Source: Pseudomonadota bacterium (GTDB lineage: Bacteria; Pseudomonadota; Alphaproteobacteria; Rhizobiales; Xanthobacteraceae). From it: 11,648 bases of DNA. The stretch covers positions 1 through 11,648 of the forward strand of contig JAEYTJ010000256.1 in the NCBI GenBank assembly GCA_023434095.1, written 5' to 3'. The translations under genes and the position numbers were made by a program. Shown here piece after piece: positions 1 to 5,837 of the stretch (within the stretch, counting starts at the first letter, position 1; every line of letters begins with the position of its first letter). Below the pieces are notes generated by a model. That model did not search any database. It saw only the letters and a program-made list of their open reading frames with translations, and was not told the DNA's origin.

Positions 1-204
1 CTGCTCTCCCCGCTGTCCTACATCCTCATCCTCGCCGCGCTGAGGAGCGGTGCGCCGCTCACCCTCGTCGCGCCGATGCGCGAGATGTCGATGATGGCGG
101 GCGCGCTGATGGGAATGCTGATCCTCAAGGAGGCGGTGGGGCCGTGGCGGCTGGCGGGATGCGGTATTCTCATCGCGGGCGTCATTATGCTCGCGGCTGC
201 CTGA
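1..204 (+). CDS. EamA/DMT-family transporter, C-terminal fragment (5' end outside window)
   Basis: Frame 1 is open from the first base to a TGA at 202-204, giving 67 residues of a protein that begins outside the window. The fragment contains two hydrophobic segments, about residues 26-42 and 51-67, preceded by LRSGAPLTLVAPMREMS and followed by the LKEAVGPWRLAGCGILIAGV pattern. A small-residue helix, a conserved Glu in 'LxE', and then 'RxxGxxLIxxGVxxL' is the usual ending of EamA (drug/metabolite transporter) proteins, here corresponding to the last two of ten helices. It should be an inner-membrane carrier for small metabolites, but the substrate cannot be read from the fragment. It converges on the LysR gene with a 35-bp gap. 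The family call is fairly secure; function is open. Confidence 0.75.
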   Translation: MLSPLSYILILAALRSGAPLTLVAPMREMSMMAGALMGMLILKEAVGPWRLAGCGILIAGVIMLAAA

Positions 205-239
205 TGCGAGGCGCACGAGACCCGGCGCCGGCGCGACAC

Positions 240-1163
240 CTACCCGCCCGTGGAAGTGGAACTCGGAGCGGTCTCGCGTGCCTCGCGCAGCACGGCCACG
301 AATGCCTTTAGCGGCGGAGGCACGTGGCGATGGCTGGAATAATAGAGGCACAGCCCCCCGATCGGAGGCGACCAGTCCTCCAGCAGCGCGACGAGGCGGC
401 CCTCGACCAGCGCCTCGCGCGCCACCGGCTCCGGCACGAAGGCCACGCCCAGCCCCTCCATGGCGGCGTGCACCATAAGGCCATTGTCGTTGAGGCTGAG
501 CGAACCCGGAACGTCGACGACGATCTCCTGTCCGCCCTTGGCGAACTCCCAGCGATAGAGCTTGCCGCTCGGCAGGCGATGCCTGATGCAATTGTGGCGC
601 CGCAATTCGTCGGGCGTGGCCGGGCGCCCATGGCGCGTGACATAGGTCGGCGCGGCGACGGCGATGAAGCGCACATCCCCGCCGAAGGGCACCGCGATCA
701 TATCCTGAGGCACGGCCTCCGCCAGGCGGACACCGGCATCGAAGCCTTCGGCGACGATGTCCACCAGCCGCCCTTCGGTGACGAGATCGAGCCGGATACG
801 CGGATGGCGCTGCGCGAACGGGCCGACGACATGGCGCAGCAGCCAGCGCGCGCCGGCGGGATTGGTGTTGATGCGCAGGGCGCCGGCCAGCGCGTCGAGC
901 CCGTGACGCACTTCGTCCAGCGCGCCGTCGAGTTCGCCCAGCAGCGGCACGAGGCGCCGCAACAGCCTGTCGCCGGCCTCGGTGGCCGCCACGCTACGGG
1001 TCGTGCGGTGGAGCAGGCGCACGCCAAGCCGCTGCTCCAGCGCGCGCAGCGCATGGCTGAGCGAGGAGCGCGACACGCCGAGCGCGTCGGCGGCCTGCTG
1101 GAAACTGCGATGCCGCGCCACCGCCGCGAAGGCCCGCAATTCGGGGAGGGTCGCCTCGGACAT
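240..1163 (-). CDS. LysR-family transcriptional regulator
   Basis: A 307-residue protein, the usual LysR length. Residues 5-62 form the winged helix-turn-helix (AFAAVARHRSFQQAADALGV, then SRSSLSHALRALEQRLGVRL and HRTTRSVAATEAG). Residues 93-295 fit the periplasmic-binding-protein-like effector domain, with 'DIVAEGFDAGVRL' typical of the CrgA-like group. I chose ATG 1163 because GAGGAA lies 9 bases upstream and the LysR domain normally starts right there. The frame extends up to 1262, but that would run into the divergent SDR gene. LysR proteins usually control the divergent neighbour and themselves, so the likely target is the SDR-lipocalin operon starting at 1253, through the inverted repeat at 1188-1213. 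The inducer is unknown. The family is certain; the target is inferred. Confidence 0.93.
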   Translation of the reverse strand: MSEATLPELRAFAAVARHRSFQQAADALGVSRSSLSHALRALEQRLGVRLLHRTTRSVAATEAGDRLLRRLVPLLGELDGALDEVRHGLDALAGALRINTNPAGARWLLRHVVGPFAQRHPRIRLDLVTEGRLVDIVAEGFDAGVRLAEAVPQDMIAVPFGGDVRFIAVAAPTYVTRHGRPATPDELRRHNCIRHRLPSGKLYRWEFAKGGQEIVVDVPGSLSLNDNGLMVHAAMEGLGVAFVPEPVAREALVEGRLVALLEDWSPPIGGLCLYYSSHRHVPPPLKAFVAVLREARETAPSSTSTGG

Positions 1164-1187
1164 TGGTGAATGTTCCTCACTAAGCCA

Positions 1188-1213
1188 TGTCGGATTGGGG
1201 AGCTTATCCGACA
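1188..1213. promoter_or_regulatory. Candidate LysR operator: perfect inverted repeat in divergent gap
   Basis: TGTCGGAT at 1188-1195 and ATCCGACA at 1206-1213 are perfect inverted arms separated by 10 bases, in the middle of the 89-bp gap between the divergent LysR and SDR starts. Size and placement suit a LysR recognition site, though it is not an exact T-N11-A core. Promoter-like hexamers overlap it in both directions (for example GACAAT at 1210-1215 on plus, TTGTCG on minus at 1209-1214), but they are weak and I do not assign promoters. The binding role is inferred. Confidence 0.55.
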
Positions 1214-1252
1214 ATGCGGCGACGCCTACTTCCCGGGGACAGGAGGTGGCAG

Positions 1253-2092
1253 ATGACGACATCGCACGACAAGACGTGGCTCATCACCGGCGCATCGTCG
1301 GGGCTTGGCCTGAGCATGACCCGCACGCTCCTCGCGCGCGGCGACACGGTGGTCGCCTGCGGGCGCCGCCGGGAGCCGCTCGATGCGCTTGCCTCGCACC
1401 ACGGCGACCGGCTGCGCATCGCCAGCTTCGACCTCACCGACACCGGCGCCCTGCGCCGCGAGGTGGAAGCGGCCTTCCAGTCCGTGCCGCGTATCGACGT
1501 GGTGGTGAGCAATGCCGGCTACGGCCTGTTCGGCGCCGCCGAGGAGATCAGCGACGCGCAGATCGAGCGGCAGATCGCGACGAACCTCGTCGGGTCGATC
1601 CAGCTGATCCGCGCCGTGCTGCCGCACCTGCGGGCGCAGAAGGGCGGGCGCATTCTTCAGGTATCGTCCGAAGGCGGGCAGGTTGCCTACCCGAATTTCA
1701 GCCTCTACCACGCGACCAAATGGGGCATCGAAGGCTTCCTGGAGGCGGTGGCGCTGGAAGTCGCGCCGTTCGGCATCGATATTCTCATCGCCGAACCGGG
1801 CCCCACCGCCACGCAATTCGGTGCCGCGCTGGATCGCGCCCCGCCTCTCCCCGCCTATGAGCACACCCCCGCCGGCGAGGTCCGGCGCGCCATCGAGGCG
1901 GGACGCTTCGACATCAAGGGAGATTCCGAGCGCACGGCGCAGGCGATGATCGCGGCCGCGGACGAGCCGCAGCCCGCGCGCCGGCTGGTGCTCGGCAGCA
2001 CGGCCTTCGAGAACATACGGCAGGCCCTGACCCAACGGCTCGCGGATCTCGCTGCACAGCGCGACACCGCTTATGCGGCGGATCGCTCATGA
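1253..2092 (+). CDS. Short-chain dehydrogenase/reductase (classical SDR, NADP-type)
   Basis: A 279-residue Rossmann-fold oxidoreductase. The cofactor loop TGASSGLG is at residues 12-19, Asp60-Leu61 contacts the adenine ring, NAG is at 87-89, Asn111 sits in helix 4, the catalytic Ser is at 138/139 (QVSSEGG), and YHATK at 152-156 supplies Tyr152 and Lys156. An Arg cluster after the second strand (GRRR, 37-40) suggests NADP(H). PG at the end of strand 6 (EPGPTATQF) is intact. The start at 1253 has AGGAGG six bases upstream; an ATG at 1187 in frame lies inside the inverted repeat and is unlikely. It is the first gene of an operon with the lipocalin-like gene (ATGA overlap at 2089-2092) and is probably controlled by the divergent LysR protein. 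The substrate, a small carbonyl or alcohol, is not readable. Confidence 0.93.
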   Translation: MTTSHDKTWLITGASSGLGLSMTRTLLARGDTVVACGRRREPLDALASHHGDRLRIASFDLTDTGALRREVEAAFQSVPRIDVVVSNAGYGLFGAAEEISDAQIERQIATNLVGSIQLIRAVLPHLRAQKGGRILQVSSEGGQVAYPNFSLYHATKWGIEGFLEAVALEVAPFGIDILIAEPGPTATQFGAALDRAPPLPAYEHTPAGEVRRAIEAGRFDIKGDSERTAQAMIAAADEPQPARRLVLGSTAFENIRQALTQRLADLAAQRDTAYAADRS

Positions 2093-2592
2093 GGTACGCA
2101 CTGCCCATTCTCGCCGTCGTCGCGCTTCTGTCGGCCGGGTCCGTCCAGAAGGGAGCCGCGCAGGACCGGCCGAACCAGGTGGCAGGCACCTGGCGAATAG
2201 TATCCGCCACGGTCGAGGAGAACGGAAAGATCCATCGGCCCTATGGCGACAATCCCCGCGGCATGCTGGTCTTTACGAAGGACATGCACTTCATCGAGGT
2301 GCTCACCGATGGCGACGCGCCGCCCTTCGCCTCGAATGCGCGCGGCGGCGGCACGGATGAGGAGAACCGCAGGGCCATGGGGTCCAGCATCGGCTTCTTC
2401 GGTCGCTACACCGTCGATGCCGAAGGGCGGTTCGCCGGCAACGAGGTGGAAGGCGCGACCTTTCCAAACTGGGTGGGTTCGGTGCGGACGGCCCGCGATC
2501 TCACGCTGGAGGTGAAGGGCGACCGCATGCTGGAGAGCTTCACCCGGCCGGACGGCGGCAAGGTCACGGCCGAATTCGTGCGCGTCGACTAG
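2089..2592 (+). CDS. Lipocalin-like domain protein, probably exported
   Basis: A 167-residue protein that starts with a short signal peptide (MRYALPILAVVALLSAGSV, likely cleaved near residue 24). It then reads as a lipocalin-like beta barrel: GTW at 33-35 opens the first strand, followed by PRGMLVFTKDMHFIEVL (56-72), GFFGRYTVD (102-110), FPNWVG (125-130) and a last strand ending EFVRVD. This matches the bacterial 'lipocalin-like domain' family (Lipocalin_5 type), whose members have no settled biochemical role. The start ATG overlaps the SDR stop as ATGA, so translation is likely coupled. Family genes often lie beside oxidoreductases. Binding of a hydrophobic ligand in the periplasm is inference from the fold. 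It ends 11 bp before the convergent MgtC-type gene. Confidence 0.8.
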   Translation: MRYALPILAVVALLSAGSVQKGAAQDRPNQVAGTWRIVSATVEENGKIHRPYGDNPRGMLVFTKDMHFIEVLTDGDAPPFASNARGGGTDEENRRAMGSSIGFFGRYTVDAEGRFAGNEVEGATFPNWVGSVRTARDLTLEVKGDRMLESFTRPDGGKVTAEFVRVD

Positions 2593-2603
2593 GGCGCCGT
2601 GCC

Positions 2604-3869
2604 TTACCGCAGCAGCAGCGAGAACGCTGCGGCAAGAAGCGCGCCGGCGCTGGCGCCGCCCAGCGCCAGTGCGAAGCGGGGCACGCCAAGCAATGCGCCG
2701 TAAGCCGCCTTCGCCAGCATGTTGGCGAGCACGGCGAGGCCGAGCGCCCGTGCCGCCACGGCCGGGTCGAGCGTTGGCAGCATGCCCGCCACCGTCACCG
2801 TCACCGCGTCGACATCGGCGAGGCCCGACAGGGCGGAGGCGGCATAGAGCCCGCCCGCGCCCCAGATCTCGCTGGCGACCCGTGCGGCGAAGGCCACGCC
2901 CACCAGCAGCAGCGCCATCAAGAACACCGCGACGAGATCGAACGGGTTGGGCGGCTCGGGCCGCCCGGCCTCCGGCGTCGGCTCCTGCCCGGCGCCGCGC
3001 GTCAGCACCAGCGCGGCTACGAACATCACCCCGGCGCCGGCGGTCAGCGGCAGCAGCAGGCGCTCGGCCAGCGTCGGCAGCAGCGCCGACACCAGAAGCG
3101 CGGTACGCAGCAGCGACACGCCCCCGGCGCTCACCGCCCCGGCCGCCAGCGCCCGCACAGCGGGGCTTTCGCGGGAGCGGCGGGCATTGGTGATGGTGGT
3201 GGCGGTGGACGAGATCAGCCCGCCAATGGTACCGGCCACCAGTTCGCCCCGGGCCGCGCCGAACAGGCGGACCGCGATGTAGCCGCAGAAGGAGATCGCC
3301 GCCAGCACGATGGCCATGGCGAGAATGCGCGCCGGCGACACCCCGCCGAACGGGCCGATCGGCTCCGTCGGCACGAGCGGCCGCAGCACGAAGGCGAGCG
3401 CCAGCAGGATCAGCGCCGAGCGCAGCTCCGCCCAGCGCAGGCGCCGGATCGCCCGGTGCAGCAGGTCGCGGCTGGCAAGGATCACCGCCAGCACCACCCC
3501 GCCAGCCGACGCCAGCGTCATGTCGCCGAGGATCGCCAGTGCCCCCAGCGCAAAGGTCAGCATCGCCGCCACCACCCCCGTGGCGCTGAAGCGGTTCTCG
3601 GCGACGCCCTCGCGGTACTGGAACAGCGCGATCACGGCGGTGAGGGTAACGAGGAACCCGACCGTCACCAGCCCCGGCGCGGCAGGCGTGAGCAGCCGTT
3701 CCAGCAGGCCGGCGACGCCGCCCAGCATTCCGATGAGCGTATAGGTGCGGATGCCGGCAGTGCGGGTGCCCTCATCCTCCTCGCGCTCGCGCCAGTGGCG
3801 CTCCACCCCCACCAGCGCGCCGATGGCGATGGCGAGCGCCATGCGCCGGAAGATCTCCATCTCGTCCAT
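2604..3869 (-). CDS. MgtC/SapB family membrane protein with DUF4010 domain
   Basis: A 421-residue, very hydrophobic protein with about ten or more predicted membrane segments. The first 140 residues are the MgtC/SapB domain: AIAIGALVGVERHWRE (13-28), then GTRTAGIRTYTLIGMLGG (34-51). From about 180 to 400 it matches DUF4010, including GELVAGTIGGLISSTATT (208-225) and ALSGLADVDAVTVTVAGM (346-363). This long form is common in environmental bacteria and should not be equated with the short virulence protein MgtC of Salmonella; no transport substrate is established. GGGAGG lies seven bases before ATG 3869, which supports this start over a second ATG at 3860. It is divergent from the exported protein gene at 4049 and has a candidate promoter at 3920-3949. 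Confidence 0.9.
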   Translation of the reverse strand: MDEMEIFRRMALAIAIGALVGVERHWREREEDEGTRTAGIRTYTLIGMLGGVAGLLERLLTPAAPGLVTVGFLVTLTAVIALFQYREGVAENRFSATGVVAAMLTFALGALAILGDMTLASAGGVVLAVILASRDLLHRAIRRLRWAELRSALILLALAFVLRPLVPTEPIGPFGGVSPARILAMAIVLAAISFCGYIAVRLFGAARGELVAGTIGGLISSTATTITNARRSRESPAVRALAAGAVSAGGVSLLRTALLVSALLPTLAERLLLPLTAGAGVMFVAALVLTRGAGQEPTPEAGRPEPPNPFDLVAVFLMALLLVGVAFAARVASEIWGAGGLYAASALSGLADVDAVTVTVAGMLPTLDPAVAARALGLAVLANMLAKAAYGALLGVPRFALALGGASAGALLAAAFSLLLR

Positions 3870-3919
3870 CGCCCGACCTCCCGCTTCACGCCTGCCACGC
3901 GCCCGCGCCCCCTCGCCCG

Positions 3920-3949
3920 ACTATCGTCCCCGCCGGCCGGGCTCGGCAA
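3920..3949 (-). promoter_or_regulatory. Candidate promoter for the MgtC/DUF4010 gene
   Basis: On the minus strand, TTGCCG (3944-3949) and GATAGT (3920-3925) are separated by 18 bases, each matching four of six sigma-70 consensus positions. They lie about 50 bases upstream of ATG 3869. The rest of the 179-bp divergent gap (3870-4048) shows no clear promoter for the plus-strand gene and no strong repeat. Confidence 0.3.
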
Positions 3950-4048
3950 GCGGGGTGATTACGGAGGGAGAGCCGCTGCCCGGCTCGACAGAAGGGCCGG
4001 TTTGCGCCATCTCCTCCCCGGCGTTGGGGACGGATGCGGGAGGCACGG

Positions 4049-4762
4049 ATGCGGCGTGACATCATGAGGGCGGGCCGTCGGGTCGCGGTGCTGGGCCTGC
4101 TTCTCGCCGCCCTCGCTTCGCCGGCCCGCGCCGCCGAACCGGCCGCCGCGTCGCCCCTTTGGCCGGACGATGCCGTGCACCGGCTGGCGGCGCTGGCGCT
4201 GGTGCAGACGCTGAATGCCGATCTGCTCGCCAATGCCAGCGCCACGCTGACGCTGGACCGCTGGTGCGCCGCGCATCGGCTGGCGGAGAAGCCAACCATC
4301 GTCGCCGACCGCGTGCGCGGGCAGGACAAGCCGGCGAGCCCGGAGATCCGCGCTTTGCTCAAGGTCGATGCCGAGGCGCCGGTGAACTACCGCCGGGTGC
4401 GGCTCACCTGCGGCGACAAGGTGCTGTCGGAAGCCGACAACTGGTACCTGCCGGCGCGGCTGACGGCGGCGATGAACACCGCGCTGGAGACCACCGACAC
4501 GTCCTTCGGCCGGGTGGTGAAGCCGCTCGACTTCCGCCGCACCACGCTCGACGCCCGCCTGCTGTGGCAGCCGCTGCCGGAAGGCTGGGCGATGGGCACG
4601 CCGCTCCCCCCCGCCAGCGCCGGCCCCCTCGCCATTCCGGCCTTCGTGCTGGAGCCCCGCGCGGTGCTGACCCTACCCGCCGGCACGCCGTTCAGCGCGC
4701 TGGTGGAGCGCTACACGCGCGAGACGCTGGCTTTCCCGCTGGCTTTCCCACCGCCCCGCTGA
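4049..4762 (+). CDS. Exported protein, probable chorismate lyase/UTRA superfamily fold
   Basis: A 237-residue protein with a signal peptide: basic start, hydrophobic core VAVLGLLLAALA, then an Ala-X-Ala cleavage region (SPARAAEP, about residues 24-31). The mature part opens with a helix (LAALALVQTLNADLLANA). It continues with YRRVRLTCGDKVLSEADNWY (114-133), LPARLTAAMNTALETTDTSF with GRVV (134-157), LWQPLPEGW (172-180) and LEPRAVLTLPAGTPF...VERYTRETLAF (201-229). This order resembles the chorismate lyase-like fold (UbiC, DUF98, UTRA): 'RxVxL', a strand with A/DxWY and P, and a closing 'HRA/PRA...GxPf..v.E.Y'. I believe it belongs to an uncharacterised family found across Hyphomicrobiales. Cys73 and Cys121 could form a disulphide. 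GGGAGG five bases upstream supports ATG 4049 over ATG 4034. Enzyme activity is not demonstrated. Confidence 0.65.
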   Translation: MRRDIMRAGRRVAVLGLLLAALASPARAAEPAAASPLWPDDAVHRLAALALVQTLNADLLANASATLTLDRWCAAHRLAEKPTIVADRVRGQDKPASPEIRALLKVDAEAPVNYRRVRLTCGDKVLSEADNWYLPARLTAAMNTALETTDTSFGRVVKPLDFRRTTLDARLLWQPLPEGWAMGTPLPPASAGPLAIPAFVLEPRAVLTLPAGTPFSALVERYTRETLAFPLAFPPPR

Positions 4763-4780
4763 GCGGCGGGTGCCGGCGCG

Positions 4781-5287
4781 TCAGAACGCGCCGAGATAGT
4801 CCATCTTGCCGACCGGCACGCCCTTGTGGCGCAGGATGTCGTAGGCGGTGGTAACGTGGAAGAAGAAGTTCGGCAGCGCGAAGGTGAGCAGATAGTTCGT
4901 CCCGACGAAGTGCCGTTCGCCGCGCCGCGACTTCTGCACGATCTCGCGCGTCTCGCTGCCCTCGAAGCCGGCGGCATCGACGCTGGCGAGATAGTCGAGC
5001 GTCGCGGCAATGCGCCGGTGCAGTTCCTCGAACGTCGTCTCGGTGTCGGGGAAGCTCGGCGCGGTGGCGCCGGTCAGGCGCGCAGCGGCGAATTTGGCGG
5101 AATCGCACGCGCTCTGGATCTGGCCGGTCAGCGGGAACATGTCCGGGGCAAGCCGCGCGGACGCCAGCTCAGCGGGATCGAGGCCAGAGGCGGCGGCGTG
5201 CGCCTCGCCCTTGCTCAGCAGCGCGTCGAGATTGCCCAGCGCGCGCTGGAACACGGGAACAGAGGCGTCGTACATGGAAAGCGGCAT
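4781..5287 (-). CDS. DUF1993 family protein (DinB-like four-helix fold)
   Basis: A 168-residue soluble protein with no signal peptide. Its ends are characteristic of DUF1993: MYDASVPVFQRALGNLDALL (5-24), LAPDMFPLTGQIQSACDSAK (46-65), and the C-terminal NFFFHVTTAYDILRHKGVPV with GKMDYLG (140-166). The family is predicted to form a DinB-like helical bundle and its function is unknown. His144 and His154 in the last helix are candidates for metal binding, but this is inference. AGGAGA five bases before ATG 5287 fixes the start. It converges on the exported protein gene with an 18-bp gap. It sits downstream of trxA in the same direction but beyond the trxA terminator, so it is probably transcribed separately. 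I see no convincing promoter in 5288-5375. Confidence 0.88.
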   Translation of the reverse strand: MPLSMYDASVPVFQRALGNLDALLSKGEAHAAASGLDPAELASARLAPDMFPLTGQIQSACDSAKFAAARLTGATAPSFPDTETTFEELHRRIAATLDYLASVDAAGFEGSETREIVQKSRRGERHFVGTNYLLTFALPNFFFHVTTAYDILRHKGVPVGKMDYLGAF

Positions 5288-5375
5288 GGAAGTCTCCTGG
5301 TCGGGGGAGAATGCGATGAGATCGCCCGCGCTACATGATGTGACCGGGAGACCCGGAAGCGCGGCGGTCGGAACG

Positions 5376-5408
5376 AAAAACCCCGGCGCGGAGGACCGGC
5401 CGGGGTTG
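5376..5408 (-). terminator. Intrinsic terminator of trxA (addBA-trxA unit)
   Basis: Read on the minus strand, AACCCCGGC (5400-5408 region) pairs with GCCGGGGTT to give a stem of 7 GC pairs extended by two AT pairs (plus-strand arms 5379-5387 and 5399-5407), with an 11-base loop and a run of five T directly after (5380-5376). It lies about 25 bases past the trxA stop. This is the strongest terminator in the window. Confidence 0.85.
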
Positions 5409-5433
5409 ATCGGAAGCGGTGACGGTCAGGCGC

Positions 5434-5754
5434 TCAGATCGCGCCGCCGACCCAGCTCAGCATCTTCGCCTTCGGCGCCGCGCCGACCTGACGCGAGGCC
5501 AGCTGGCCGTCCTTGAACAGCAGCAGGGTCGGGATCGACATGATGCCGTACTTGGACGCCGTCGCCGGGTTCTCGTCGACGTTCAGCTTGACGATCTTCA
5601 CCTTGTCGCCGAGCTCGTTCGCCATCTCGTCGAGCACCGGGGCCACCATGCGGCAGGGGCCGCACCATTCCGCCCAGAAGTCGACGATGACGGGGGAAGA
5701 GGAGTTCAGCACCTCGGACTCGAAATTCTGGTCCGATACCTTTTCGACGCCCAT
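5434..5754 (-). CDS. trxA: Thioredoxin 1
   Basis: A 106-residue cytoplasmic thioredoxin of standard length. The redox centre WCGPC is at residues 30-34, with the buried Asp25 (VDFWAEWC) and the cis-proline loop SIPTLLLF with Pro75, plus KLNVDENP at 56-63 and FKDGQ at 80-84. It reduces protein disulphides using electrons from thioredoxin reductase. AAAGGTG just upstream of ATG 5754 serves as ribosome binding site. It follows addA after 83 bp, an order common in alphaproteobacteria, but the gap is AT-richer than its surroundings and holds a candidate promoter, so trxA is probably expressed both on its own and by read-through. The terminator at 5376-5408 closes the unit. Confidence 0.97.
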   Translation of the reverse strand: MGVEKVSDQNFESEVLNSSSPVIVDFWAEWCGPCRMVAPVLDEMANELGDKVKIVKLNVDENPATASKYGIMSIPTLLLFKDGQLASRQVGAAPKAKMLSWVGGAI

Positions 5755-5801
5755 TTGGACACCTTTCTAGAATCGTGTGACTTACACAAAAGTTGAGGGG
5801 A

Positions 5802-5830
5802 AGGTAGGTATCCGCCCCCCTGTGCGTCAA
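5802..5830 (-). promoter_or_regulatory. Candidate trxA promoter
   Basis: On the minus strand CTTGAC/TTGACG (5825-5831) is a near-consensus alphaproteobacterial -35 element. At 17 bases there is CTACCT (5802-5807), a weak -10 element. A start near 5795 would give a leader of about 40 bases. Within that leader, GTGT-GACTT-ACAC (5775-5787) is a short imperfect palindrome that might bind a regulator; this is speculative. No terminator is visible between addA and trxA. Confidence 0.4.
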
Positions 5831-5837
5831 GGCAGCG

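Noticed and set aside
222..231. CCGGCGCCGG palindrome between the transporter and LysR genes
   Set aside because: No loop and no T run; expected by chance in DNA this rich in GC, so not called a terminator.
1164..1262. Longer N-termini for the LysR (from 1262) and SDR (from 1187) proteins
   Set aside because: They would overlap head to head, add residues absent from both families, and ignore the clear ribosome binding sites before 1163 (minus) and 1253 (plus).
2669..4067. Several plus-strand frames opposite the MgtC/DUF4010 gene (for example 3310-3744 and 3456-4067)
   Set aside because: Ser/Arg/Pro- or His/Gln-rich shadows of the minus-strand membrane protein, without domains or supported starts.
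4751..4769. Hairpin-like CCGC-TGA-GCGG around the stop of the exported protein gene
   Set aside because: Only a four-pair stem with a mismatch outside it and no T run; too weak for a terminator.
5344..5356. CCGGG-AGA-CCCGG hairpin near the trxA terminator
   Set aside because: Five pairs, three-base loop, no T run and no second copy; likely chance.
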